A stretch of DNA of 64,000 nucleotides, from positions 2,604,001 through 2,668,000 of the forward strand of contig NW_026960611.1 of assembly GCF_021018805.1 (NCBI RefSeq), given 5' to 3'. Under the pieces are notes generated by a model. It ran no database searches. It had not been told where the DNA came from and saw only the letters and a list, made by a program, of their open reading frames with translations. Numbering within the stretch: the first letter of the stretch is position 1; the number at the start of each line of letters is the position of its first letter. Shown in pieces: positions 25,436 through 36,689 of this stretch. The DNA is from Prinia subflava (lineage: Eukaryota; Chordata; Aves; Passeriformes; Cisticolidae). Both the position numbers and the translations under genes were made by a program.

Positions 25436-28400
25436 TACAGATTATCTCAAAGAGGCTAGGTATTCAAATACCATGTCTAATATTTTTCTAACTTATACCT
25501 AGTTGAAAGAGTCCTTTTCGATATAAGGATCTCACAGGTTTTAAAAAGGCTAGGAATTTCTGAAAAATAGAATGACAAAGGTTGGTTTTACTTTGTGGAG
25601 TTTGTTTAATTTAATTTTTTGCCCTAAAGGTCAATTTATCTGCAACTTGATTCTTCATGGTGTGAGGGAAAGCAAGAGGTAATAATGGGTGAATTACTTG
25701 GGCTTAGCTGATTTGTTGGGGGAGAGTTTGAAAAATGCCCCGAATTGTGACATTTGCTGCTGAAGCTCCAAGGACTATTCACTGGCTGTAGGTAGCTGAA
25801 GGCACATATTTTCTTGACTGCTGAATCAGTTGTAGTTAGTTGCACAACTTAATTAGAATGAAAGACCTTGTGTTACAGTGTAATTTATGTGGTGGAGGGA
25901 GTTTCTTTGGTAGTCATATGGAAGATGCTGAATGTAAGCACAGATCTTGCCAAGAGAGTGGAAATATCCTTTATGTTTGTTTTGAAGTGTTTATTTGGTA
26001 ACCAGATATTTCTGGTAATCATGGGACTACCATCTGATTCTGTGTCCTTAAACTCCCCTGGGTATTTGTATGAGAGGTCAGTGACTTGTTTTGAGCTCAA
26101 GACTGGAGTAACTGCATAGTTTCATGCCTGCAGAGTCATAAAAACTAGAAGGAACACTGGATTTCAGGAGAATTATGATAAATTTGTGGCCATACTATGG
26201 TCCTACTGAGTCCCTGTGTACCTCATCTGTATTCTGTGCTTCAGTTATCCCACCAAGAAAACTGAGAGGCAGCCTCTTTCTACAAAGCCTTTGAACAGCT
26301 CTAGAATTAAAGCCTCTTCCCAATATTGTGTGTTGCATGCAAGTGAATTTGAAAATGCTCCTTTATATGAATCCTAGGCAGAACCTCTAGGGTTGTTCCT
26401 GTGACATAAAGTTCCCTACAAAAGGAAAATAGGATGCTCAAATGAAGCCACTGCACAGGTCACTGAGTGAGCCAGCACAAGCACCTCATGATGAGGTGTC
26501 TATCTGTAGGAGATTCATGAGACGGCTGGGACGTAGATATCTCTGGAAACAAAGCAGCTCTGTGAACACGTGGTTTTATTGCATAAGGAGTGGGTGCAGG
26601 GGCACTGCTTAGAGCTGCTAGCCACAGCTAAAAGCAGGCCAGAAAAGAGAGCAAAGTTCTTGTTACAGTACAATATATCTCCTTCTGCACTGAATATTCT
26701 GATTTACACTAACCAATCCAGTGCAAGATACAAATCTTACAGCATTTACATACAGCCTATAGGATTACCATTCCACCTTTGGCAAGCAGGAGGGTCTTGT
26801 TTAATCAAGGGAGATTGCCCCCAGCTAGCCACACCATTGTTCACTACCTGAGGGCTTGGTATCTTACATCTCAAAGTTTGCCTTCATTTCCATCTCACTT
26901 GTAGGTTTCATATTCCCAAAATCTAAGCAGTCATATTCATAAGGCTTTTCTATTTCATCCTTCCCAACATCTATCTAAGATAAATGATCTGACTCCAGCT
27001 CTGGAAGTACCAGTTTATCTCTGCTGAGCAGAAGGGATTCTAGAGGACTACAGCAGACATTCCCAATGGTGTCCCCACTTGTATCTTTTCTTGACTCTTC
27101 CTCTTTAACCTGACTGTCGTACAACCCTCCACTTGTGTCAGTTGTTACTCTGGAGTTTATTCTATCCTAACATGAAAGTCTTGTAACAGAACAGAATTCA
27201 AGGGACCTCTATGGTTTGAAGGATCAAAATCCTACCCTGTCCCCTTACTTAGGTTCTGTCTGCAACAGACAGCTACACCAAATCTGAAGAAGAAACTGGA
27301 AAAGTCTTGTCTTTTTTTCTTTTTCCCCGTTGAGAGGGAAAGAAGGGTGAAGACCAAGTTCTAATAAAATATAGGTAAAAATTTGAGTATATCTAAATAT
27401 AGGGGAGTAAGATTTTTGCTGTTGTGGGAGTTACATATGTGTGTCACTAGAGATTGTTTTTCCAAGTTCAGTAGTCACTTACAGACATGCAGAGTATTAT
27501 TTTTGCACAGTGCTGGGTACTGAAAGGTGAAGAATTGAGAATGTAAGTCCACGTGTGTTCTCAGTGCAGTTGTCTGCATACCAAGGCTTATGGATTGGAT
27601 GCCAAACTGTGCTGGTATTTGATGCCTATTGGTGACTTCAATAAATGAGCAGCAGTTCAGAAGATTTCAGTGGGAACTGTGCATGTGTATATCCCTGGGA
27701 AACATTTGTCTCTTGAGCTATCAGAATCTATTCTATCCTCTGTCTTCTCTTAAAACCAAAATAAACAAGTGCATCAGGGACAGTATGTATGATACCGTAA
27801 TACAAAGAATAAAACTGAATCTGTGGCTTTGTGCTCCTTTGATAAAGTATGGGTGTAGGAAAGAAATTAGAATTGATTTCTTTAAATGTCTGTCAAGAGA
27901 CATGTGGATCTTGCATACAGGGGTTTTGGATCTTCTTTTTCTTGTAGCTCTTTTTATCATCAAAAACTAACACTGAAGTTTCTCCCAAATAACTCCAATA
28001 ACTATGTTAAAGGCAATTTAGTAAGATCTCTATTACTAAGGTATAATTTTTCCCAGCAGTGTAATTTTAACTTCATCTAAAGCACAAGACTGCTCCCTTG
28101 GGCTTGCTGAAAGTAAATATTGCTATAGTTTTCACTGTTAAAAGACAAAAAAAAAAAAAAAAGGAGAAGAAAAAAGAAAAAAAATCATGGTAAGAACGGT
28201 AAGAAACTTAACCCCTGCTTGTGGAGCTTTTGCCTAGGCAAATAGGGTGAATAAGTTTTCTTGGGAGTAGCTGCAAAATGATTGTCAGAAGTTCATGGAG
28301 TTCATGGGAAGGTAGAAAGATAAATGGAAAGACTGTGTGAGGAAGATGGTAAAGCAATATTATTTTGCCTCATGTAACAGTTGTTGCTTCTGCATGGAGT

Positions 28401-29205
28401 TTGAGAGAGGAAGGAGGAGTCTTATAGAAGGGTGGGAGGCTGGGAAATGATAGCCTGGATGAAAATACTGAGGAGGGCAGCTTGGGATGCTGATGTGCAG
28501 TGGCTGCATAGAGTAAAGAAGGAAGGATGTCCTGTGCTCCAGCCCTGTAGGCAAGAGCCACTTGTGAATGAAGTGATAATCTCTACTACACTTGTGTTGA
28601 TGTGCAGGTGAAGATTTCATTAAGCTTTACCTTCTGATTTGGATGATTTTTTTTCCAGTGATAATGTCATTTCTATAGGGATTTTAAAAATGTGCATGTT
28701 TAGATTTTATTATGGTGAAGGTAGGCATTTACATTGACCATTCAAAAAACTGAGACAGGTATAAAATGCCTTTGGAACTCATAGCAACATATCACTTGTG
28801 TGAATGCTATAGGTTGTCCCAGTCATTAAAGAGTCATACTCCTATATGAGAGCTTCTTGCAGTCAGTGATTTAACCACAGTCTGTCATGTACAATGGTTG
28901 GCAAAGATGCTTTAGCACGTTACCATTTAGAGGTTAAAATATGAGCCAGCTGACAACTGGAGTAGCAAATACACTTCCATTATATGGTAATAGCAGCAAA
29001 ATTATCATCATGAAAGAGCCTCACAAGCAGGGATACTCATACCAGAACCTGTAGAGTCATGCTTTCTATCACTAGTTCTTACTCCCTCACCCTTTTCAGG
29101 CAAACTCCAGAAATAAATAAGACACTAACTTTTAGACCTATTCTGAGGTCAAGCCTGAAGGATGTTTTCTTTAGGAGAGAAGCAAGATCCCTGTCTCATT
29201 GAAGT
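25436..29205. other. non-coding DNA upstream of the ERV stack
   Basis: No gene recognised. The stretch 26490-27270 has features of a minus-strand LTR (antisense AATAAA near 26574-26580, TGTTGCAGACAG on the minus strand at about 27262) but no convincing duplication. A-rich low complexity lies at 28146-28185. Confidence 0.45.
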
Positions 29206-29211
29206 ATCTCT

Positions 29212-29528
29212 TGACGCAGTTCGACATGAAAGAACCACGCAACTCACAGATGTCCCAGCAGGAAAGAAAAGCAGAACTTTCTTTCATATTTATACATTTT
29301 TGGCACCAGTTGAGGATTGATGGATGGGATCATGACCCCTCCAACCACACTGGTCAAACAGACAGTCAATCAGTTTTTCTCCACCTCCATTAAGGAATGT
29401 AAACAAAAAACTACCATTAGGTAAACAGAGCTATTTTTACATTAAGAAACTGTTAGAAGCGTGAGAATCTGACTCCAAGAAATTAAACAATCAGAAGGCT
29501 AAAAAATTTCTAAAAGAACAGGGTGACA
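29212..29528 (-). repeat. 3' LTR of provirus A
   Basis: This 317-bp LTR reads TGTCACCCTGTTC... to ...CTGCGTCA on the minus strand, with a TGTATAAATATG TATA motif. Compared with 52831-53152 I count about 16 substitutions and a 5-bp indel. Confidence 0.9.
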
Positions 29529-29541
29529 TCTCACCCTTTTT
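29529..29541 (-). other. polypurine tract of provirus A
   Basis: On the minus strand AAAAAGGGTGAGA lies directly before the 3' LTR. The same motif precedes the LTR of provirus F at 59777-59789, so it is the plus-strand primer tract of this family. Confidence 0.8.
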
Positions 29542-29605
29542 CTGTTAAAAAAAAAGAAAACAGAAAAAGAAAAATGAACAATGTAAAAGGGAACATGAAC
29601 AATGT

Positions 29606-29846
29606 TCAGTCACTGTTTGTGGAGGAATCATCAGAATGATCACTCGCATTGTCTGCATCTGAGTCGTCACTCGATGATTCGTCCATGTGATTTCTTTCAG
29701 TTTGGTCACGTTTTCTATCTTGCCCGTCGGCCAAATTCCGTCTCTGTAGTCGCAGGTCAGGACAGACACACTTCGAAGGTACCCAGCATCTGTAGATAAG
29801 CATGCATACCCACGTCCCATAGCAATAAGGTCATAGGGTCCTTCCC
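29606..29846 (-). pseudogene. integrase C-terminus of provirus A with acidic tail
   Basis: This is the 3' end of pol, separated from the rest by provirus B. The minus-strand frame next to B holds MGRGYACLSTDAG, as in F, then shifts after a deletion of about 10 bp near 29785 relative to F. The second frame (29606-29803) reads WVPSKC, PDLRLQRRNLADG and a Ser/Asp-rich end (DESSSDDSDADNASDHSDDS). The stop is followed by a spacer of about 65 nt, the polypurine tract and the LTR. There is no env gene or room for one. Confidence 0.8.
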
Positions 29847-30360
29847 TGTGGCGGTGTGTGAAATTTAGTTTATTAAGTTTGTTATATGATCCTTTGTTTC
29901 CTCCCTATCCACGTGTACCCCTGCGGCAAGTGACATAACTGTCAGTTTTCTGTCCGTCAGAAAGCCTGCGAGTTTTGTATTTCTCCCTCTCCCCTGGTTG
30001 GCAAAAGTTGAATATTGCACCTGTCTAACGGTCCCTAGAATTCCCTCTATTGGTTGTTTCGCCTTTACCCCTCCCTGACACCATCTGTATAAAAGTGTAC
30101 GCAGAACTGCCCTCGGGGCAGTTGCGAGAGCAGACGCAGGCGCGAGAGATCGCGCTTGCCGCACAATAAATGCTGCTACCTGCCTCCCACCCTGCCTCTG
30201 CTTCGTCACTTTAAGACCGCTGCCAAAGATCTCTCAAAACAAGAACCCACAGGAATCAGTATCGTCGCACGGCACACGAACTGATCCTCTTCCCGTGTCG
30301 CGGTGTCCTGGGCTAGCCGTGCGTGGAGACGCTGAGGTCTCGAAACACAGCACCGTGACA
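29847..30360 (+). repeat. 5' LTR of provirus B
   Basis: This 514-bp LTR begins TGTGGCGGTGTG and ends CACCGTGACA. A TATA box (TATAAAAG) is at 30088-30095 and AATAAA at 30165-30170, giving R and U5 of plausible size. It carries 8 extra bases (about 30299-30306) absent from the 3' copy. Confidence 0.92.
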
Positions 30361-30367
30361 TAAATTG

Positions 30368-30385
30368 TGGTGCCCAAGCCGTGGG
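30368..30385 (+). other. primer binding site of provirus B (tRNA-Lys-like)
   Basis: TGGTGCCCAAGCCGTGGGGC lies seven bases after the LTR. With one substitution and a 2-base insertion it fits the 3' end of vertebrate tRNA-Lys(1,2), the primer known for many class II ERVs. Confidence 0.6.
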
Positions 30386-31052
30386 GCTGAGAAGAGATGG
30401 ACGGAGGTCTCGAAAGCCCACAGAAAAAGGACTGGCAGACCCCACGCCAGGCGCGTGGTCTGAGAACTCGGTCTGTGAGCGTTGCAAGCAGCTTCGGTCG
30501 TAGCAGCCTCGTGGACTCGAGGAAGAGATCCCAGAGCGACGGGGAGGTAGCGCCACCCTCTTCGCACTCGAGGGAAGGCGTCTCCCCCAAAAGCAGAGGC
30601 ACCCTGAGATCAGTTTTTGCACCCGCCGCCAGGAATTCGGTAAGTATCCCTGCTTTTTCTGCGAGAGTGGGTTTCGGTTTTGGGAAGCCACCGTCGGAGC
30701 GAGTCCGTGGAGAGGTTGGTAGCGCGACCGCTGGGAGCGGAGCACTTTGCTCGTTCGCCGGTTTTTGGTTTTTCCTGGCGCTTTCCTTTCTTTCAGTTTG
30801 TTTTCGCGATTTTTGTTTTGTGCGCGAGAGCAGGTGTGCACGGGTGTGTGCAGCCGCTCGCGTGGCGGTCAGCGGTCACTCAGAAGGAGCGCGTTTGTGG
30901 CAGCAGCTTTTCGTTTCCCGCTGTGCGCCGGTTGGGTTCGCAGATTTAGCGAGTGCAGAGGTGCTGGTTTTTTAAAGGCGCAGCGGTTTTTTTTCTTTTA
31001 AACATTTATTTTCTTGATCTCGGTTTGGGAAAGTGCCGATTTTAAGATCTAA
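30386..31052 (+). promoter_or_regulatory. leader of provirus B with major splice donor
   Basis: The GC-rich leader of about 670 nt contains a strong donor, ATTCGGTAAGTAT, with the GT at 30640-30641. A spliced env message is therefore likely, using the acceptor near 44141. A 192-codon frame (30397-30975) is open across most of the leader, but the opposite strand is open too, so coding is doubtful. Packaging signals would be expected here by analogy only. Confidence 0.6.
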
Positions 31053-31085
31053 ATGGGGAAAGAGATGGGTGCCTCTTCCTTGTCG
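31053..31085 (+). pseudogene. start of gag (matrix) of provirus B
   Basis: ATG at 31053 opens a Met-Gly start that also has a second Met-Gly four codons later, consistent with an N-terminal myristoylation signal. Only about eleven codons precede the 4-bp target site of provirus C. Matrix resumes at 37840. Confidence 0.7.
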
Positions 31086-31089
31086 GTAC

Positions 31090-31883
31090 TGTGAAATACA
31101 AAGTTATGTTTCGTGTCAGGGAAATGAAGAAAATCTGTGTAATCATAGTGGTGGAACACAGCCATGGGACAGTTATAAAGATGAGTTCTAATAAACAGCT
31201 GAGGAAAGCATGGAAGGAAGTTTTTGAATAAATCTTTTGCTTGCAATTATCTATTATAAGTCTCAAGCTATTCTGCAATTAGTGTCCTTTAATTATAACT
31301 TTAGAAGCTTGCTTTGTATTAAAGAATTTTAAACTGTAGTTTTAGAGTGCAAAAAGGTTTTCTTTTAGACAAAAGAAGGAAAAAGGAGGGGGCTCAGGCC
31401 TCACACAAGGTGGGAAAACATCCTGGACATGAAGATATGACTTCAGCTCACTGATTTATGGCTCCTGGAGAGAGAAACTGGACATCACTATTGGAGATTT
31501 GAAGGACTTGAAAATAGAGATGGGACCCCCACATCTGGAAGCCAGATCCCACCACCTGGAAAAACATATCCTGGAAGTACATCCTGGAGTATTGAAATAT
31601 CAGAATAGATCACAATGGTCTATAGAATTATACAGGACAATCTATAGATTTATGGCTGTTAGGTATTGAATTGTGACGTTGAAACTAGAAATGGAAACTG
31701 CTGAGAAAGCTTATGAATATGTATAAAATACCATCAAATCCAGCAATAGGCGTGCAGTTGGAAGGGAAAACCCCTGCCACTGTACCCAGCGCTGCCTCTT
31801 TGCTCACACTTTACCATGTTAATTAATTAATTATTAAATTGCTGCTTGATATATTGGCCGTGTCAAGCGTCTCATTTTTAACA
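31090..31883 (+). repeat. 5' LTR of provirus C
   Basis: This 794-bp LTR begins TGTGAAATACAAAG and ends CTCATTTTTAACA. A TATA-like GTATAAAATACC lies near 31720 and ATTAAA near 31834. It is identical by eye to 37042-37835. Confidence 0.93.
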
Positions 31884-31886
31884 ATT

Positions 31887-31906
31887 TGGTGGAGAATGCG
31901 GGCATC
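31887..31906 (+). other. primer binding site of provirus C (tRNA-Ala)
   Basis: TGGTGGAGAATGCGGGCATC begins three bases after the LTR. Its complement, GATGCCCGCATTCTCCACCA, is the 3' end including CCA of a vertebrate tRNA-Ala(AGC) as I remember it. All 20 bases match. tRNA-Ala is an uncommon retroviral primer. Confidence 0.7.
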
Positions 31907-32502
31907 TCCAATCCATTGAGGGAGGCCCCTGATCTCGGGGAGGCGCCCCACCTTGCAGGCTTTTGCCTCAGGTGGCCCTGAGTGACTGGGGAATCTTTCA
32001 GGGAGAAGGAGATCCTCGAGGTAAATTGTGAGCAAAGGATTTTGAGCTCCCGGATAAAGCTGCAGTGAAATTCACCTGTAATAACTCGTGCACAGAGACC
32101 CAGGCGAGAAAAGGAGGCTGTAAGTATCGCTTGGTTAGGTGGGCTAAGAACAGGTACACACGTGTGAGAGTGTGAGTGGTGTGTGTGTGAGACGTGGTCT
32201 GACCACGAAGTGATTGTGGAGTTCTTCTAACCTCGGTTCCGTGTCTCCGCGAGGGGAGCGGCAGGTGAAGGAACAAAGCGAGTGTTGGTAAAGGGAATTC
32301 TTTCATATAAAAAGGTCGGGGGCGGGATGCGGCAATAGCTGGGGGGGATTTCTTTACAGTAAATCGGAGGCGGGAAGCGGTATTGGTTGAAGGGACTTTT
32401 TATTAAAGAAATCCTAGACAAGTGAGAAAATAGGAAGGCCTTTCATTACTGAAGTCAGAAAGAGTGTGGTCGAGGCAAGTGAGGGAATACCCGTTTCTTA
32501 GG
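31907..32502 (+). other. untranslated leader of provirus C
   Basis: About 600 nt between primer site and gag with no recognisable domain. It includes a (GT)n-like stretch near 32160-32190 and a tandem-like pair of GGGGGCGGGATGCGG and GGAGGCGGGAAGCGG. A packaging function would be expected by position only. Confidence 0.45.
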
Positions 32503-33301
32503 GTGGGTCAATGCCAAGGCAAGGACCCAGGGGTTGGTATAAACCAACAGGAAAATAGCAGTACTAAAGGTACTGGGAAAGGAGGGAGCTTTTTACCACA
32601 GGACAGTCCCCTGGGGTTAATGTTAAAATTTTAGGATGAATGTAAATCCAGGAAAGGAAAAAGTAAAGAGAAAATGATAAAATACTGTATGATGGAATGG
32701 ACTAAAGAAATGACACGACCTGATAATTTGTACTGGCCAATGTACAGGTCATCTGAGGAGTGGATCTGTCAGGCCCTGAATGCCTGTGTAAATAAAAAGG
32801 ATCCAATTAACCAAGAGAGCAATTATGCTGCTTTATAGCAGAAGTCCTGGCCTTCTCCCCTGTATGCTTTAAAAACCAAAAAAGGAGAAGAATCCATGAG
32901 GCCACTTACACAACCTCCCCCCTTATCTACCACAACCAGCTGCCCCACCAGAGGTGCCTAATCCAGCACCCCCAGCACCTCAAGCCCCTATGGCACCGCT
33001 TGCACCTCAAGCCCCTGTGGCTCTGCCTCGTCCTCCAGATTCACCACCTGCACATAGAAGCAGGGAGACAGTTCGGGCAGAAAGGCGCAAGGACAGTGAT
33101 AATGAGAGCAAAAGGGGCCAGTTAGATCCATTAAGGAAGGTACTGATAGCAAGATACCAAGGGGGGAAGGGGAGGACAGCTATTAGATATGTATCAGTAC
33201 CACTGAACACTGGGGATGTGAGAGCCCTTAAAAAGGAAATGGGGATGTCTGATAAACTAGATCAGTTCCTGGGGCCCAAGAAGTCACAATTAAGCTATTA
33301 A
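32503..33301 (+). pseudogene. gag remnant of provirus C (matrix to start of capsid)
   Basis: A GTG at 32503 followed by Gly-Gln codons sits where a myristoylated Met-Gly-Gln start would be expected. The frame then runs through a matrix-like EWTKEMTRPDNLYWPMY stretch but has an early in-frame stop near 32634 and another near 32836. After a shift, 32954-33301 is open: a proline/alanine-rich linker (APPAPQAPMAPLAPQAP), an Arg-rich part, and the capsid start RYVSVPLNTGDVRALKKEMG. It ends at 33301, where pol sequence begins abruptly, so most of capsid, all of nucleocapsid and protease, and most of RT were deleted. Confidence 0.7.
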
Positions 33302-34480
33302 ACTTCTTAGAGAAAAAGGGTTTGAAAGCTTCAATGTCCAAGTTGCAATTTGTAGAAGCACAAATGAAGTATTTGGGTCATTAGTTAAGTAAAAGAACAA
33401 AGAAACTGGACCCCGAATGAGTATCGGGCATACTTGCCTTACCTTCTCCCAGAACAAAGGGAGAGATAATACAGCTGGTAAAGCTATTAAAGTATTGTAG
33501 GCAGTAGATAAAAAAGTATAGTCAAAAAGCAAAATTTTTATATCAGAAGTTAACTGGAGAACAGATTCATGATTTTGTAGAGTTAATTGAATTACAAACT
33601 AAAGTAAGACCAGATTTAACTGAAATAAAAAAAAAAATAAAATTATCTGAAGGGGAGAAATATTTCATCAATAGCTCCTCCAAAGTATTAGAAAGGAAGC
33701 AGAGGTCAGGATATGCAATTGTAAAGGGAGGAAACATGTTGACAGTAGAAAGGAAAAGGTTAAGTTCCAGCTGGCCCGCACAAGCCCGGGAGTTATATGC
33801 GTTATACCAGGCTTTAGAACTGTTAAAAGACAAAGTGGAGACTATTTATACAAAGTATACTTTTAGAATTGTACATACTTTTAGGAAGATTTGGAAAGAG
33901 AGAAGTTTGATCAATACCCAAAGAAAATGGTTGATCTATCAAGAATTAATACTTGAAGTGCTTGTATCATTAAAAAGACCAGAAAAAAAAAAAAATAGCT
34001 GTTACACATGTAAAAGGTCACCAAAGAAACACAAGCTATTTAGCAAGAGGAAATAACATAGCTGACCAAGCTGCAAAAAGAGGCAGCTTTTGAATTGAAA
34101 GAAACAATTCAGTTGAATATTATAACAAAAGTTCAAAGAGAAGTCCAAAAAAATTTTATAGCTCCCAAGAAGCTATAAAGAAATTAGATACTAAGAAAGA
34201 ACAAAGAAAAGGAGTACTCTTAGATAGGTGGGAAATTTTGTCCAAAGCCTATGCACAAAAGATTTTGAGCCAATTACATCAGCATAGTCATTGAAGAACC
34301 AGAGCCTTGTGTGATCATTTTTTTAAAATATAATGGGTGTATTGGGATTTTTTTTTGAAATAGCAAAGCAAGTAACGCAGAGGCGTGTTACTTGTCAGAG
34401 AGTCAACAAAAAGGTAATGAGGCAAACTTCAACGGGGGGGGGGCAGTAAGAAAATAGCCTATAGACCTTTTGAAAGAGTT
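33302..34480 (+). pseudogene. RT end and RNase H remnant of provirus C
   Basis: The first frame after the deletion carries LEKKGLKASMSKLQF and EAQMKYLGH, typical of the end of a gammaretroviral RT palm and connection. RNase H follows at about 33650-34080: FINSSSKVLERKQRSGYA has Asn where the first catalytic Asp is expected, ARELYALYQALELL keeps the Glu, and the second Asp motif appears lost at TIYTKYTF. Several stops and frame changes occur. It cannot encode an active enzyme. Confidence 0.7.
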
Positions 34481-35100
34481 CAGATGGATTATGCTGAGCT
34501 TCCAAAAGTCAGTAAGTGGAAGTATCTGTTAGTAGTAGTAGATCAACTAATTCACTGGGTAGAAGCTTACCCAGCTTTAAGGGCCACGGCCAAATTTGTA
34601 ATTAAAATACTATTAGAACAAATTATTCCCCGATTTGGGGTTATTCGAGCCATTGATTCTGATCAAGGCTCCCATTTTACCTCTAGTGTCATCAAAGGGG
34701 TAACACAAGCCATGGGTATTTCCTGAGAACACCATACCCCCTTGGCACCCTCAGAGCTCTGTGAAGGTAGAAAAGAAGGACCAAACTATAAAACAGCATT
34801 TAACCAAATTAATGACTGAAACCAGAATGTCCTGGAAAAAATGTTTACCTTTAGCATTGCTTAATATAAGAGCACTTCCTAATGCAGATACTGGGCTATC
34901 AGCGTACGAAATGCTTTATGGAATGTCATATTCCCAGGAGATACCCCAAACATCAGTAATAATTGAAGATATGACTATTCAGAAATATATCCAAACAATT
35001 AGACAACATGTATTAGAGTTGAGCGAAAAGGAGAATTGGCTCAATCTACCCCTCTAGGATTTAGCATACATAAAATAAAACCAAGTGATTGAGTGCTGGT
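34481..35100 (+). pseudogene. integrase remnant of provirus C
   Basis: 34484-34726 reads MDYAELPKVSKWKYLLVVVD and later AIDSDQGSHFTS, matching the first two catalytic Asp motifs of a gamma-type integrase. A stop at 34724-34726 and a frame change lead to 34761-35057, which has the Glu motif KVEKKDQTIKQHLTKL and ALPNADTGLSAYEMLYGMSY. All three acidic residues of the D,D-E set are present, but on two frames. The HHCC zinc region upstream is unrecognisable, and the C-terminus after 35057 is broken by stops. Confidence 0.75.
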
Positions 35101-35318
35101 TAAAAGCTGCAAAGAGGAGACCTTATCTTCTAAATGGGAAGGCCCATATTTAACCCCTTAACCACTGATACAGCCATCTGGACTGCAGAGAAAGGCTGGA
35201 CCCACACATCACGATTAAAGGACCAGTGGGACCACCAACAGAGGCACCGGCCGAGCTTCAGTGGAAAATCTCATCTGCTCCTAGAGAACTGAAAATAAGA
35301 CTTAAAAAGGATTGATGC

Positions 35319-35768
35319 ATGTTTCAGAAACTCTTGTACCTGAGGTTTCAGAATCAAAACCTTCCAAGGAAAGTGAAATGTCCTACCCAAAACTGTAAAT
35401 GTTTTCCCTGGGGTTGTTTCAGGTGCATTGAGTGTCAGAAATTGTGGTATACAAACTTGGTGGGGGCAAGGATCCCTAGTACCCTTTGCTGGAGTTGTAG
35501 GGATGAGATAGAGAAAGAGACAGATAGAACACTAAGGGCTGCAGTAGAGAAAGGATACATCAAAGTAGGTGATAAGGATTGGTGGGGGACCTGGTTGCAC
35601 GGGACACGGGCTGGGATCGATCTGCAGGAAGAAGCAAAGGCAAAATTGGAAAGAATTGAGTGTGATTACAACAATTGGATACCAGACGGATACCAAATTG
35701 AAATAAGGGAGTGGCACAGAGCTAAGCTTCAGTGGGCCTGGCAACAATTCACAGGTAAGAATAAATAG
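35319..35768 (+). CDS. 149-codon cysteine-rich ORF between pol and env of provirus C
   Basis: An uninterrupted ATG-to-TAG frame lies between integrase and Env in an otherwise decayed element. Residues about 21-66 hold CPTQNCKCFPWGCFRCIEC and then a CWSC pair, eight cysteines in paired spacing that could bind zinc or form disulfides. The rest is charged and tryptophan-rich (VGDKDWWGTWLHG, ECDYNNWIP, LQWAWQQF) and looks helical. No signal peptide or membrane segment is visible. A donor-like CAGGTAAGAA lies at 35752-35761, just before the stop, and an acceptor-like TTGTTTCAGG near 35415-35424. I do not recognise the family. It could be an accessory protein, an Env 5' exon, or a frame kept open by chance. 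Confidence 0.45.
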   Translation: MFQKLLYLRFQNQNLPRKVKCPTQNCKCFPWGCFRCIECQKLWYTNLVGARIPSTLCWSCRDEIEKETDRTLRAAVEKGYIKVGDKDWWGTWLHGTRAGIDLQEEAKAKLERIECDYNNWIPDGYQIEIREWHRAKLQWAWQQFTGKNK

Positions 35769-35809
35769 AGGGCAAGACCAGATTGACCTCTGCCTTTGCC
35801 ACCAAGAAG

Positions 35810-36640
35810 ATGAAATTCCCAACTGTTGGCAGCAACCCAATAGGTTGGAGGGGTGGAAAGACATGTCATACTGGACCTCTCGTTATATACCTGATCATGT
35901 GTGTAAGCATTGCCATGGCAATTGACAAATGTCACTCATGTCACCAGGCGGTGAAATGGAGAGGAGTCACAACGGTATCCTTTGTTGGTCACACCCATAT
36001 AAACAAAGGTTGTTATGATGAAAGTCAGTTAAGGGTTTGTGAAGAGCAAGGAAGAGAATTTTGGATGGCAAAGAATTTAGGAGCAAGAGGAGGAGCTGGC
36101 TGTAATTACCAGACATGTCCAAGAAGAGAAGAATATATATGTTTTACCAAAGCAGGTATGTGGAGATGCACTGATGGGGGAGGAGTTCAATATGGGGAGA
36201 ATTTAGTGCAGAAAGCAGTAGAAGGGTTGAAAACCCACTCTGAATCTAAAGTTGCTTCCCCAAATTTGTATGAGAAATTAAAGAAACAGCTGCCAGAGTT
36301 AGATCTTTCCACTTCTGGAGAATTTGTTTATGGATTTAATGCAATGAATTGTAATAGAATTAAATATTTCCAAGTGCTGAATTTGTGGTGGGACCCAAAT
36401 GACAGGGCAATAGCCTTAGAGAGGAGAAGGGTCAGAAGTAGCACAAATTTTAAAGTAGAAGCGAACAGGAATTACAAGACCTGAAGAACGGACAGAAGGA
36501 TGGGTATTGACAAATATAGTGATAGGCCAAGAATGCATAGCCAAGAAAGGGAAAGCTTTTGAGACAAAGGTAGGGGAAACCCCTTGCAGGAAAATGTATA
36601 CCACAAATTTCTCTAAAATCGGTGGTAGCCACAAAACCCT
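35810..36640 (+). pseudogene. env surface-subunit remnant of provirus C
   Basis: ATG at 35810 begins a frame with a hydrophobic leader about 25-37 residues in (PLVIYLIMCVSIAMA) followed by IDKCHSCHQAVKW, which fits a late signal peptide and the start of a surface subunit. The frame is open to 36484 and rich in cysteines (CYDESQLRVCEEQGREFW, CNYQTCPRREEYICF). After a shift near 36475 a second frame continues with GWVLTNIVIGQECIAKKG to about 36640. No furin-type cleavage site or fusion peptide is seen. The protein would be truncated. Confidence 0.65.
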
Positions 36641-36689
36641 GAAGGATATTTAAGTAACAAACAAATGCCTGTTCAACAATAGAATTCTA

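Noticed and set aside
26490..27270. Second possible minus-strand LTR
   Set aside because: An antisense AATAAA and TG-like ends exist, but no duplication and no relative in the window.
30206..30841. 211-codon minus-strand frame over the LTR and leader of B
   Set aside because: It spans an LTR boundary in antisense and lies in CpG-rich sequence with both strands open.
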